Shown here: in pieces, positions 1 to 8,099 of the stretch
How positions within the stretch are numbered: position 1 is the stretch's first letter
How the letters are laid out: each line of letters starts with the position of its first letter
Assembly (NCBI GenBank): GCA_947165295.1
Contig: CAMUZU010000002.1
Span: 1 to 64,000, forward strand
Length of the DNA: 64,000 bases
Direction: 5' to 3'
Source: an uncultured Selenomonadales bacterium
GTDB lineage: Bacteria > Bacillota > Negativicutes > Selenomonadales > Selenomonadaceae
Made by a program: the position numbers and the translations under genes
The notes under the pieces: generated by a model
The model's database searches: none
Told to the model about the DNA's origin: nothing
The model's input: only the letters and a program-made list of their open reading frames with translations

Positions 1-760
1 TGTCAATGCCCGTCAAGCTTGCGCCGTCGGTCTTGAAGACAACGCCGTCCGCGTCGCCCGCAATGGACATTGAGCCGCCGAGAATCGTGAACTTGCCGCT
101 CTCGGTGCTGAGGAAGTCGCTGATTCCGCCGGCTTTGACAACTGACGCGCCGTCTTTCAAACCTGCGAGCGAAAGTCCGCCGCCGAAGACAGTATACGTG
201 CCGTCGGTGATGCCGAGCGCATCTTTCGAGCCGTCGTAGTCGTTGAACTTGAGGCCGTTAAGCGCGCCCGCAATTGACGTCGCTTTGTCCATGGAGGCAA
301 TGCCCGTGACAGCTTTGCCGTCCCACTGGAACATCGTGCCGCCTTCAACGGAGGCTCCGTCCGCGTCCGCCGCAGGAACAGTGTCGTTGTCCGCGCCCGT
401 AATTGTGAATGCAGACGCCGAGCCGAAAGCGAATTCGCCGTTGCCGTCGGTGCCCAGTGCCGTCCAAAGTTCTTTGGCGTTGCCGCTCTGAACGACTTTG
501 ACGCCCGACTTGAGTCCTTTGATTTGAACTTTTTCGTCGGCGTTGATTCCGTAGGTGAACTCGCCGCCGGTGATTTCGTAGGCCGCGCCGTCGATTGAAA
601 CCGCGCCCGTCGCGCCCGTGACAATCATGCTGTCTTCGGCGACTTTGACGCCCGTAATGCTGACCAGCGCGCCGCTGTTGTCGAACACAACTTTCGTCGC
701 GTCGTCGGTGAGAGTCTCGAAGGTGAGTTTCGTGCCGTCGCCAAACGTGATGATGTCGTC
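1..760 (-). CDS. Downstream part of the frameshifted repeat-rich protein, 3' end outside the window
   Basis: This is an uninterrupted minus-strand frame of about 253 codons that continues the 625-3753 gene in another phase and runs off the left edge without a stop. Its translation has the same style as that gene: Gly/Asp/Thr/Val-rich beta repeats with phrases such as GGEFTYGI, GKFTILGGSMSIAG and GTYTVFGGGLSLAGL. By contrast, the last 50 or so residues of the 625-3753 frame turn abruptly Arg/Ser/Thr-rich, which is typical of out-of-frame translation. I therefore read the two as one gene split by a one-base indel at about 758-768. No start codon or ribosome binding site is expected here. Whether the indel is a true mutation, programmed, or a sequencing error cannot be told from the sequence. 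Confidence 0.7.
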
Positions 761-3753
761 GGCTCGGCAGTAATTTGGAAGCCCGTCTTGACTTTTTCAA
801 TTTCGCCGTCGGTCTTGGCAACTTCGGGGTCGTCGATCGTGGTGATTTTCGGAGCCGCGAAACCTTCCGTGTCGTCCGCGCCGTCATGAAGTTTCAAGCT
901 GCTGAAGTTGCCCGAAATTTTGTCGCCGACGTTTGCGAACGTGAAATCAGTCGCCTTGTCTTTATCGACGGTGAAGAAAACGGTTTTGTCTCTCTTCGCG
1001 GTGACGGTGAAACTTTGCGGCGAATCGGCATTGGGGTCGCCGAACGTCAACGCGATGTTTTCGCCCTTTGCGCCAAGAACAATCTTCGTGATGTCGCCGG
1101 CGTTGATAATTTGGTCGCCCGTAGCAACGCCCGTCAAGCTCTTGTCGGCGTCATTGTAAGTGAGCGTCGTGGCAGCCGACGTGATGTTGACGCCCGTGCC
1201 GTTGAGTTTGAACCAGCCGTCTTCACTTTCCGCCGAAGAACCGTCGAGCAGTTTTACCGCGTCCGCGCTGTTGAACGTGAGCGTGTCACCCTCGGCAACC
1301 GTGACGCTTGTGACGTTGAACGCGCTACCGTCATTGCCAATGAGGAATTCGCCGCCGCCGACTTTGCCGAAAGTCAAATCCGCAGTCGTCGTGTTTGTGC
1401 CAAGAAAAACTGAGGCGCTCGCTTCGAGACCGTTGACCGTGAAGACTTCCGCGCCGGTCGTGTCGTCCGTGTAAGTGACGGTATACGCCGAACCTTTGAC
1501 AGCCGCGCCGGTGAGCGTTGTCGCCGCCGTTGCGCCGTCGGGCATGAACGTCATTTTCGTGGCTTTGCTCGCGTCGGTGACTTTCGGCAAGGTGATTGCG
1601 TCGCCTTCGCCGCCGAAGTTGAACTTGACTTCCGTGCCGCTGATGTCGAAGTACGCCAAGCCTGCCTCGCTGGCAATGTTCAGGTCATACGTGCCCTTGA
1701 GATTGTTGCTTGCGCCAACGTTTTTGAGTTCGAGCTTGCCTTCACCCGTCGCGTCGAATGCAACTTTCTTCGCGTCGCCCGAAGCGTAAACCGTATCGGT
1801 GACGTTCTTAAGCGTGAGTATCGGCTTCGTTTGACTTGCGTCGGCGTCTTCGGGAATGCCGTAAGCGAACTTGCCGCTCGCCACGGCAACGATGTCGGTG
1901 CCCGAACCGAATTTGACGCCTTCGCTTGCTTTGGTAACTGCAGGACCTTCGATTTCGACAACGTCGCCCGCCGCCCAAGTTGCAGGTGAAGCCGCCGCAA
2001 GAGTCGTGAGTTTCAGCTTGCCTTTGTCGTCAATGGTGAAGCCAATGCCAAGACCTTTGATGTCGGTGGTCGATGACGTGTCAAGGGCGTTGGTACTGCT
2101 GAGGCCGACATTGACCTTGTAGTCGCCGAGCGTGACTTCCGTGCCGTCGCCGACCGTCAACGTGTAAGTTTTGTCCGCGCCGAGCGCAAGCTGATATTCG
2201 TCCGACTCGAAGGACAGGTTGATATCCTTCTTTGTCTTGGCGTCCGTGAACTTGAAGCCGTCGGGCGTGCCGCTCTTGACGAGAACTTTGTCGCCGTCGC
2301 CGCCGAATGTGAAGCCGGTGACTTCGCTTTTCGCGTCGAAGGTTATCGCTGCATCGTCGGTTCCGAACGTGAAGTCGATGTCGCTGCTGCCCGAAGCGTC
2401 GGTTTTGAATTCGGCACCTTTGAGTTTCGTGGCGGTGTACTTGGCGGCGGTGCCTGTGCCCGACACGGTGACTTGTGCTGTCGGAGTTGCGTTGTCGTCG
2501 GTGATTGTCACGTCGCCGATTTTGATTACCGGCGTCGAGGTTTTATCTGCTGTGTTTGTGCCTTGCGCGTTCATGATGGCGACATTTGCTTTGCCGCCGA
2601 CCTTTGCGCCGGACTGAATCTCAGTCGAGCCGTAAGTCGTGTTCGCGATATTGGTCTGGTAGACGCCCGCCTTGCCGCCGGTGACAGTCGCGCCGCTTTC
2701 AATGACGAATTTGGTATTGTCGCGGTTGTAGATACCGTAATTGTCGCCCGTGATTTTCGCGCCGTTGCCGATTGTGACGGTAGTATTGTGATTTGTGGTG
2801 TCGTGGGTGACGATACCACTGTTTTTGGCGGTGATGGTCGCATTGCCGCTGATGGTGGCATTCGAATACGCACAAATGCCGTTCGTCTCTGAAGTGAACT
2901 TACCGCCGGTGATTTCGACACTTTTGGCACCCACGCCGATTTCCAGCGCGCCGCCCATCAATTTTGGATTCGGAGTGGCGGGTGCTTTTTCGATGATCTC
3001 GCCGCCGTCCATTATGAAGGTGTAGTTTGTTGCCGCCGGAGTAACACCCGACATTGATATCGCGTAATAGCCGGGAGTTGTGACGTTCGTATAGCTGATT
3101 GTGCCGCCGTGGATTTCAAATGTGCCGCCGTTCGAACCGTAGTATATCGGCTGAACGCCTTTGGTCGAGTTGAGCGTACCGCCGTTTATGATGAAGCTTT
3201 TATTGTCGGCTCCTATGAAAACTGCATTGCCGTTGTCTGTCGTGACGAAAGTGCCCTTGTTTACAGTCAAGTCGCCTGAGCACGTTACGCCGTCGATGTA
3301 GGAAGTGGTGGTTGAATTGTCTGTGGCTTTGAGCGTGAGTTTGTCCGTTCCGCCCGTGCCCAATTCGACAGTCGCACCCTTCGCCACGTTGATAATGCCA
3401 AATTCGCTGTTGGCATTAGTGTTGGTGTTGGTGACATTGATTGTACCGTTTTTGACGGTGACGTTGCCGGCCGTGATGTTGACGAGACTTTTATCAGTGG
3501 ACGCCGTGATTGTTTTGCCGCCGAGGTCAAGCGTGACGGATTTGCTGATTGTGAGTGCTGCGTTCGCGCCGCTTGCATCTGCCGCCAACTTGAGCGTGTC
3601 GCCGTCAGAAACGGAAGACGTGGCGGCGTAGTCGGCGTACGTTCCGTTTGCGCTGTCGGAAACCTGCCACTTAGAGGTCGTCGAGTTCCATTGCAGGTAC
3701 TTGGTCGCGAAACGCTGCAAGTCGAACGAAAAAGTTTTGTCCAATTCGCTCAT
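625..3753 (-). CDS. Large beta-repeat protein with N-terminal FDLQRFA tag; frameshifted near its 3' end
   Basis: The frame gives 1,042 residues. The ATG at 3753 is preceded by AAAGGAG, and a second AGGAGG lies about 45 nt upstream. The N-terminus has no Sec signal peptide but carries FDLQRFA at residues 10-16. After that, residues 40-450 look like a right-handed beta-helix (recurring GGTI, NGTINV, GNATITAKNSG, SGATVTGGKAGVYQ steps), and the remainder is a series of Asp/Gly/Thr-rich beta repeats with occasional F-x-F-G-x-x-G-D. No catalytic motif and no autotransporter barrel are visible. True in-frame sequence ends at about 768, after which the frame is noise until the stop at 625. Its function is unknown; a surface, secreted or phage-derived adhesin-like protein is the best guess. 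The tag is shared with the phage capsid, scaffold and the 26056 protein. Confidence 0.75.
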   Translation of the reverse strand: MSELDKTFSFDLQRFATKYLQWNSTTSKWQVSDSANGTYADYAATSSVSDGDTLKLAADASGANAALTISKSVTLDLGGKTITASTDKSLVNITAGNVTVKNGTINVTNTNTNANSEFGIINVAKGATVELGTGGTDKLTLKATDNSTTTSYIDGVTCSGDLTVNKGTFVTTDNGNAVFIGADNKSFIINGGTLNSTKGVQPIYYGSNGGTFEIHGGTISYTNVTTPGYYAISMSGVTPAATNYTFIMDGGEIIEKAPATPNPKLMGGALEIGVGAKSVEITGGKFTSETNGICAYSNATISGNATITAKNSGIVTHDTTNHNTTVTIGNGAKITGDNYGIYNRDNTKFVIESGATVTGGKAGVYQTNIANTTYGSTEIQSGAKVGGKANVAIMNAQGTNTADKTSTPVIKIGDVTITDDNATPTAQVTVSGTGTAAKYTATKLKGAEFKTDASGSSDIDFTFGTDDAAITFDAKSEVTGFTFGGDGDKVLVKSGTPDGFKFTDAKTKKDINLSFESDEYQLALGADKTYTLTVGDGTEVTLGDYKVNVGLSSTNALDTSSTTDIKGLGIGFTIDDKGKLKLTTLAAASPATWAAGDVVEIEGPAVTKASEGVKFGSGTDIVAVASGKFAYGIPEDADASQTKPILTLKNVTDTVYASGDAKKVAFDATGEGKLELKNVGASNNLKGTYDLNIASEAGLAYFDISGTEVKFNFGGEGDAITLPKVTDASKATKMTFMPDGATAATTLTGAAVKGSAYTVTYTDDTTGAEVFTVNGLEASASVFLGTNTTTADLTFGKVGGGEFLIGNDGSAFNVTSVTVAEGDTLTFNSADAVKLLDGSSAESEDGWFKLNGTGVNITSAATTLTYNDADKSLTGVATGDQIINAGDITKIVLGAKGENIALTFGDPNADSPQSFTVTAKRDKTVFFTVDKDKATDFTFANVGDKISGNFSSLKLHDGADDTEGFAAPKITTIDDPEVAKTDGEIEKVKTGFQITAEPTTSSRLATARNSPSRLSPTTRRKLCSTTAARWSALRASKSPKTA

Positions 3754-4330
3754 AAAGAGAGAACTCCTTTCGTCGGAGGTTGCCGTTCGAGGCGAATCCT
3801 CCTAAAATTTTGTCGTGGTTGCGTCCGCGATGTTGAGTCATCGGACGCCGAAATTTGAACCCGTATCAATCCATAAAACAAGCATGAAACACACGAGCAA
3901 CCCACACAAAACCCGCTGTTTCACACCACAGCCGCAAAGTTCCCCAACGATGCGGAAGTGTTCGTTGCGAAACGGATTATCGCCGTGACGCAACCGATAA
4001 CCCGCTACACGCCTGACAAAATGACGCTCCACGAGTCCCCGTTGACGAAAATGCGTCCACCAAACGCTATAATCGTCAAATGTATGCTATTTAATTTCAT
4101 ACAGAAAAACAACGGGGGGTATCATGATTTAAACAGAATGGCGTTGTGCGCGAATTTTTCGGCATTTTCGTGCGTCGAGCTATTATTAAAATTTTCATTA
4201 AAACTTATGCGGTGCTTGTTACTTTTTTTCGGCGCGAAAGTCAAACGGCGGTCGTGAATGCTTGCCGACGTCCTGTTGGTCGGATTTCCGTTGCGAAAAA
4301 AAATCGCCCGAAGCGTTACGGGCGGGTTGT

Positions 4331-4462
4331 CGATGACGTTGCGGCGTGTCGTTGACGGTCGGTTGCTCGTTGACGTTGCGGCGTGTCGATGACCTTGCGG
4401 CTCGTCGTTGACGTTGCGGGTTGTCGATGACGTTGCGGCTTGTCGTTGACGTTGCGGCTTGT
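4331..4462. repeat. Seven-copy 19-bp tandem repeat
   Basis: Consecutive 19-base units of the form CG(T/A)TGACGTTGCGG(C/G)(T/G)(T/C)GT start at 4331, 4350 (18 bases, diverged), 4368, 4387, 4406, 4425 and 4444. Units alternate between CGATGA and CGTTGA beginnings, which suggests a 38-bp higher-order unit. The array lies in non-coding DNA next to a three-hairpin repeat. Such an array could vary in copy number by slippage. Confidence 0.85.
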
Positions 4463-4506
4463 CGCTTCGATTGAGTTCGTTCGTTGATTCGAATTTGTGT
4501 TGTGTT

Positions 4507-4604
4507 ACTTTCTTTGGCAGCAAAGAAAGTAACCAAAGAAACTGCGCCTGCTGTGATACATCCTGTATCACGCGCAGGCGGGCGGCCGTCATCCGTGACG
4601 GCCG
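4507..4604 (-). repeat. Three-hairpin intergenic repeat, copy A
   Basis: Read on the minus strand, the element has three successive hairpins. The first is GGCCGTCACGGATGACGGCC (4584-4603). The second is nested, with outer arms CGCCTGC/GCAGGCG (4545-4580) and inner GTGATAC-AGGAT-GTATCAC. The third is ACTTTCTTTG/CAAAGAAAGT (4507-4530). The GGA triplet sits in the loop of the first two. The same architecture recurs at 6377, 10181, 11700 and 23511. Confidence 0.85.
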
Positions 4605-4630
4605 GTTACCGTTGCTGTCGTTGACAAACG

Positions 4631-4655
4631 AAAAACCTCCGCCGTGTTTGACGGA
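4631..4655 (-). terminator. Minus-strand intrinsic terminator-like hairpin
   Basis: On the minus strand, CCTCCG pairs with CGGAGG across a short A-rich loop and is followed by TTTTTCG. It lies just upstream (in minus-strand terms) of repeat copy A. No convincing minus-strand gene ends here, so it may terminate a small RNA or a decayed gene. Confidence 0.45.
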
Positions 4656-4932
4656 GGCTTTCCGTCGGTGAAATACACATAAACCAAACTTTCCAAGATT
4701 AAATTTACTGCTGCTGCCGTAATGTTTAAACATTCGGCGGCAATTGCGGCGATAACCGCTTTGTTTGTCGCCGATACAAAATCATACTCAAGATCTCGTT
4801 CAAACGCGGCGGCAAGCACAATTCTTACGATTAAGAAACTCAACGCCGTCACGCAGAGCAGATTGTTTCCTTGCGTCGGCGTGCAGGTAAGTGAGCGTTT
4901 TATCAATCGTCGACAATCACCGCAACCGTCCT

Positions 4933-4961
4933 GTGACACGAGCCGTCGGCTGTGTTATAAT
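4933..4961 (+). promoter_or_regulatory. Sigma-70-type promoter of the MATE gene
   Basis: The -35 hexamer GTGACA (4933-4938) and the -10 hexamer TATAAT (4956-4961) are separated by exactly 17 bases. They lie about 30 bases upstream of the ATG at 4991, whose ribosome binding site GGAGGA starts at 4979. Confidence 0.75.
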
Positions 4962-4990
4962 CGCGGCGAATCTTTTTCGGAGGAGTTTGC

Positions 4991-6358
4991 ATGAACGGTC
5001 GAGACGGCGGCGCGGTCAAAGATTTGACGGTAGGCGAACCTGCGCGGCTGATATTGTTCTTCACGTTGCCGCTTTTGGCGGGCAATGTCTTTCAACAGCT
5101 GTTCGGCTTCGTGGACACGCTGATAGTCGGGCGTTTCCTTGGCGTTGAGGCGTTGGCGGCGGTCGGTTGCACGGGGCCTTTGATGTTTCTGATGTTGGGC
5201 TTTATCGGCGGCATGACGAGCGGCTTTTCAATCTGCACGGGACAAAGCTTCGGCGCGAAAGATTTTGACGGCGTGCGAAAGTCGGCGGCTCTTTGCGTCG
5301 GCTTGAGTTTGGCGGCGTCGGTTGTGCTGACGATTGTCGGCGTGGCGGGTTGCCGTGAACTTTTGATTGCAATGAACACTCCGCCCGAAATTCTCGACGG
5401 CGCGTATTCGTTCATCTCGATAATTTATGGCGGCGTGGTGATGTTCGTCTTCCTGCAGATGTTGACGAATTTAATCCGCGCACTCGGCGATTCAAAGATG
5501 CCGACGGTTATTCAGGCGACGACGCTGGTGATAAACATTTTGCTTGAGCCGGTCGCGATAATTTGGCTCGGCTTGGGCATTCCCGGTTCGGCGGCGGCGA
5601 CAATCGTTGCGCTGACAATCGGGAACTTTTTGTGCCTCGTGTACATAAAACTGCGCGTGCCGTATCTTCACGTGCGGCGGGAAGATTTTTCGTTCGACAG
5701 AGAGTTTTTGCTTGAACACGTGCGAATCGGTTTGCCGATGGGTTTTCAGTCGTCGATAATCGCGATTGGCGCGGTCGTCTTGCAAATTGCGTTGAACGGT
5801 CTGGGAAGTGTGGCGGTTGCAAGTTTCGCGGCGGCGCACAGAGTCGACGGAATTGCGGTCATGCCGATGATGTCGTTCGGCGTGGCAATGGCGGCTTACA
5901 CGGCGCAGAACTTCGGCGCGAAGAAATTCGATCGAATCGTCGAAGGCGTGAAGAAATGCATTGCAATGGCGTTGGCTCTTTGCGTGTTGATTGCGGCGTT
6001 CAACATTTACTGCGGCGGCGCGATTATCGCTCTTTTCGTCGGTGAAAACGAAACGCAGGTTATCGAGTACGGGCAACTGTTCCTGATAATCACGGGCTTG
6101 AGTTATTGGGCGTTGGCACTTTTGTTTATCTTGCGCTTCACGCTGCAGGGACTCGGACAAAGTTTCGTGCCGACGGTCGCGGGCGTCGTTGAACTTGTCA
6201 TGCGCGTGGCGGCGGCGTTGATTTTGGTCGATTGGCTCGGATACTTGGGCGCGTGTTTGGCGTCACCTTTGGCGTGGGTCGGCGGACTGATTCCGCTTGC
6301 GATTTCGTTTTGGTTTACTGCGCGGAGGCTCGTCGCCAATCCGAAGCCGATTACTTGA
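4991..6358 (+). CDS. MATE family multidrug/sodium antiporter
   Basis: The product is 455 residues, the usual MATE length, with twelve predicted hydrophobic segments in two related halves. Family features include the opening L(F/L)FFTLPLLAGNVFQQLF segment followed by DTLIVGRFLG, and GQSFGAKDFD in the first half, mirrored by AQNFGAKKFD in the second. MATE proteins export cationic drugs or metabolites across the inner membrane, driven by Na+ or H+. The substrate cannot be read from the sequence. The ATG at 4991 is supported by GGAGGA at 8-base spacing and by a good promoter. The gene is followed by a three-hairpin repeat, so it may be transcribed alone. Confidence 0.93.
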   Translation: MNGRDGGAVKDLTVGEPARLILFFTLPLLAGNVFQQLFGFVDTLIVGRFLGVEALAAVGCTGPLMFLMLGFIGGMTSGFSICTGQSFGAKDFDGVRKSAALCVGLSLAASVVLTIVGVAGCRELLIAMNTPPEILDGAYSFISIIYGGVVMFVFLQMLTNLIRALGDSKMPTVIQATTLVINILLEPVAIIWLGLGIPGSAAATIVALTIGNFLCLVYIKLRVPYLHVRREDFSFDREFLLEHVRIGLPMGFQSSIIAIGAVVLQIALNGLGSVAVASFAAAHRVDGIAVMPMMSFGVAMAAYTAQNFGAKKFDRIVEGVKKCIAMALALCVLIAAFNIYCGGAIIALFVGENETQVIEYGQLFLIITGLSYWALALLFILRFTLQGLGQSFVPTVAGVVELVMRVAAALILVDWLGYLGACLASPLAWVGGLIPLAISFWFTARRLVANPKPIT

Positions 6359-6376
6359 ATTTGTGTTTTGAACGTT

Positions 6377-6477
6377 ACTTTTCTTTTGGCGCAAAAGAAA
6401 AGTAAGCAAAAGAAAACAGCCCGCAGGTGAAACATCCTGTTTCAACCGCGGGCGGCGGCCGTCATCCGTGACGGCCG
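6377..6477 (-). repeat. Three-hairpin intergenic repeat, copy B
   Basis: On the minus strand the first hairpin is GGCCGTCACGGATGACGGCC (6457-6476). The second has outer arms CCCGC/GCGGG (6420-6452) around GAAAC-AGGAT-GTTTC (6429-6443). The third is ACTTTTCTTTTG/CAAAAGAAAAGT (6377-6403). Compared with copy A, several stem positions change on both sides so that pairing is kept. The first hairpin overlaps the most upstream possible start (GTG 6468) of the next gene. Confidence 0.85.
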
Positions 6478-6500
6478 AATTTTCGGAGGCGATTAATGCG

Positions 6501-8099
6501 TTGAATTACGAATCAATGTTGCGCGCTCGTTTGACGGGCGAAACGAATCTTGTCGTGCGAACGGGCGGGCGGCTTAAGTTCGCGCTGGCGTACCCGAATT
6601 TATATCGCGTCGGCATGTCGAATCTCGGCGTGCACATCATTTACGCGCTGTTGAATTCGTCGGCGGCCGTCGCGTGCGAAAGATTTTTCCTGCCCGAAGT
6701 GGACGCACAACCGTTAAGCATGGAAACGTTGACGCCGCTGAACAGATTTCAAGTCGTCGGCTTCGCGGTGAGTTTCGAGCCCGATTATTTCAATGTCGTC
6801 AAAATGTTGCGCCTCGGCAAAATCCCGCTCATGTCAACGGAGCGCACGGACTTTGACCCGATAATCATTGCGGGCGGTTGTTGCGCGACGTTCAATCCCG
6901 CGCCGCTGTCGAAAATCGTTGACGCGTTTGTCGTCGGTGAAGGCGAAGAAATTTTGCCGCCGCTGATTGACGCGTTGCTTGCGACGGAAGGTCTGCCGCG
7001 TTCACAACGACTTGAACGTCTGTCGCAGGTCGAAGGCGTTTACGTGCCCGCGTTTCCGAAGAAAACTTCGCGGCGTTGGGTGACGGACTTGGACGCACAG
7101 CCCGCGCACACGACGATTGTCACCGACGAAGCCGAATTCGACATGTACTTAATCGAGACGGCTCGCGGTTGCGGACGACATTGCCGTTTCTGCATGGCGG
7201 GCTACTGCTTTCGTAAACCGCGCAACCGTTCGCTCGACGTGCTCAAAGCCGAAATTCGCGACGCAAAACCTTTCGGCAAGAAACTCGGCTTGATGGGCGC
7301 GGCGATTTCCGATTACCCGCAGATTGACGCGCTGTGCGACTTCATCCTCGGCGAAGGCTTGACGATGTCGGTTGCAAGTTTCCGCGCAGATTCGGTGACT
7401 CAAACGCTCGTCGACGCTCTTGTCGCAAGCGGGCAAAAGACGTTGACGATTGCGCCCGAAGTCGGCTCGGACAAAATGCGCGCCGTCGTCAACAAAGGCA
7501 TCACCGAAGCGCACGTTTTCAACGCGGTGGAACTCGGACTGCACGCGGGCATAAAAAATTTCCGCCTGTACTTCATGGTAGGCTTGCCGTTCGAGGAGTT
7601 GTCGGACGTCGCGGCGATTGCGGATTTAACGTTGCGGCTGAAAAAATTTTCGGGCGCACATTTCACGCTGTCGGTCAATCCGTTCGTGCCGAAGCCGTTC
7701 ACGCCGTTTCAGCGATCGCCGTTCGCGGGCAAGAAGTATCTTGACGCGGCGATTAAACTGTTGCGGAAAAATCTGCGCGGCGTGGAAATGATTTCCGAAT
7801 CGGTGCGTTCGTCGACGGTGCAGGCGATACTTTCACGCGGCGACGAAAGACTTTCGGACGTGTTGGCAATGTCGACGTCGGAGGCGGACTTTCGGCGCAA
7901 CTTCAAAGCTTCGGGTCTGGACGAAAACTTTTATCTCGGTGAACGAAGTTTCGATGAGCCGTTGCCGTGGGACGTGCTTGACCAAGGCTTTGCAAACAGT
8001 TATCTTGTCGGCGAATTCAATCGTGCGCGGGAGCTGAAGTTGACGGCGCGTTGTTTCGACGGCTGCAAGCGTTGCGGCGTCTGTAAGGAGGCGATTTAA
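6501..8099 (+). CDS. B12-binding-type radical SAM protein of unknown substrate
   Basis: The product is 532 residues. The [4Fe-4S] cluster motif CX3CX2C is at C224, C228 and C231 (CGRHCRFC). The preceding region (VVGEGEEILPPLID, FAVSFEPDYFNV) resembles the cobalamin-binding-like N-terminus of the YgiQ/TIGR03960 group, and the protein ends in a second cysteine cluster (CFDGCKRCGVC) that could hold another cluster. Radical SAM enzymes cleave S-adenosylmethionine to start radical chemistry; the substrate is unknown. I chose TTG 6501 because GGAGG at 6485-6489 fits it, whereas the earlier in-frame GTG at 6468 has no ribosome binding site and lies inside a repeat hairpin. trkA follows directly. Confidence 0.82.
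   Translation: MNYESMLRARLTGETNLVVRTGGRLKFALAYPNLYRVGMSNLGVHIIYALLNSSAAVACERFFLPEVDAQPLSMETLTPLNRFQVVGFAVSFEPDYFNVVKMLRLGKIPLMSTERTDFDPIIIAGGCCATFNPAPLSKIVDAFVVGEGEEILPPLIDALLATEGLPRSQRLERLSQVEGVYVPAFPKKTSRRWVTDLDAQPAHTTIVTDEAEFDMYLIETARGCGRHCRFCMAGYCFRKPRNRSLDVLKAEIRDAKPFGKKLGLMGAAISDYPQIDALCDFILGEGLTMSVASFRADSVTQTLVDALVASGQKTLTIAPEVGSDKMRAVVNKGITEAHVFNAVELGLHAGIKNFRLYFMVGLPFEELSDVAAIADLTLRLKKFSGAHFTLSVNPFVPKPFTPFQRSPFAGKKYLDAAIKLLRKNLRGVEMISESVRSSTVQAILSRGDERLSDVLAMSTSEADFRRNFKASGLDENFYLGERSFDEPLPWDVLDQGFANSYLVGEFNRARELKLTARCFDGCKRCGVCKEAI

Larger units (their letters stand above)
3754..4932. other. Long intergenic region without a convincing gene
   Basis: This stretch lies between two divergent genes. 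From left to right it holds the leader of the minus-strand repeat protein (two purine-rich SD-like sites with a CCTCC between them that could pair with the first), an AT-rich patch around 4080-4200, a 19-bp tandem repeat array (4331-4462), one copy of the three-hairpin repeat (4507-4604), a minus-strand terminator-like hairpin (4631-4655), and then the promoter of the MATE gene. Open frames exist on both strands (for example minus 4122-4733 and minus 4589-4939), but they lack good start sites, are low-complexity, or read through the hairpins. I call no gene here. An RNA gene upstream of the 4631-4655 hairpin on the minus strand remains possible. Confidence 0.55.

Noticed and set aside
157..887. 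Arg/Ser-rich frames (157-624 and 345-887, minus strand) near the left edge.
   Set aside because: They are out-of-frame readings of the frameshifted repeat protein, whose true frame continues through both.
625..3753. Classical autotransporter.
   Set aside because: There is no Sec signal peptide, and the visible part has no outer-membrane barrel; the C-terminus is outside the window, so this is not final.
4331..4462. Possible CRISPR array.
   Set aside because: Units of 19 bases are directly adjacent without spacers, and no cas genes are near.
4122..4733. A 203-residue minus-strand frame covering the 19-bp repeat array.
   Set aside because: It is Arg/Thr/Asn-rich noise driven by the tandem repeats, runs through the hairpin repeat and has no ribosome binding site.
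4589..4939. A 116-residue minus-strand frame with a hydrophobic, well-formed middle part.
   Set aside because: The frame passes through a terminator-like hairpin and the repeat element, and no start has a suitable ribosome binding site. A short real gene ending differently cannot be excluded.
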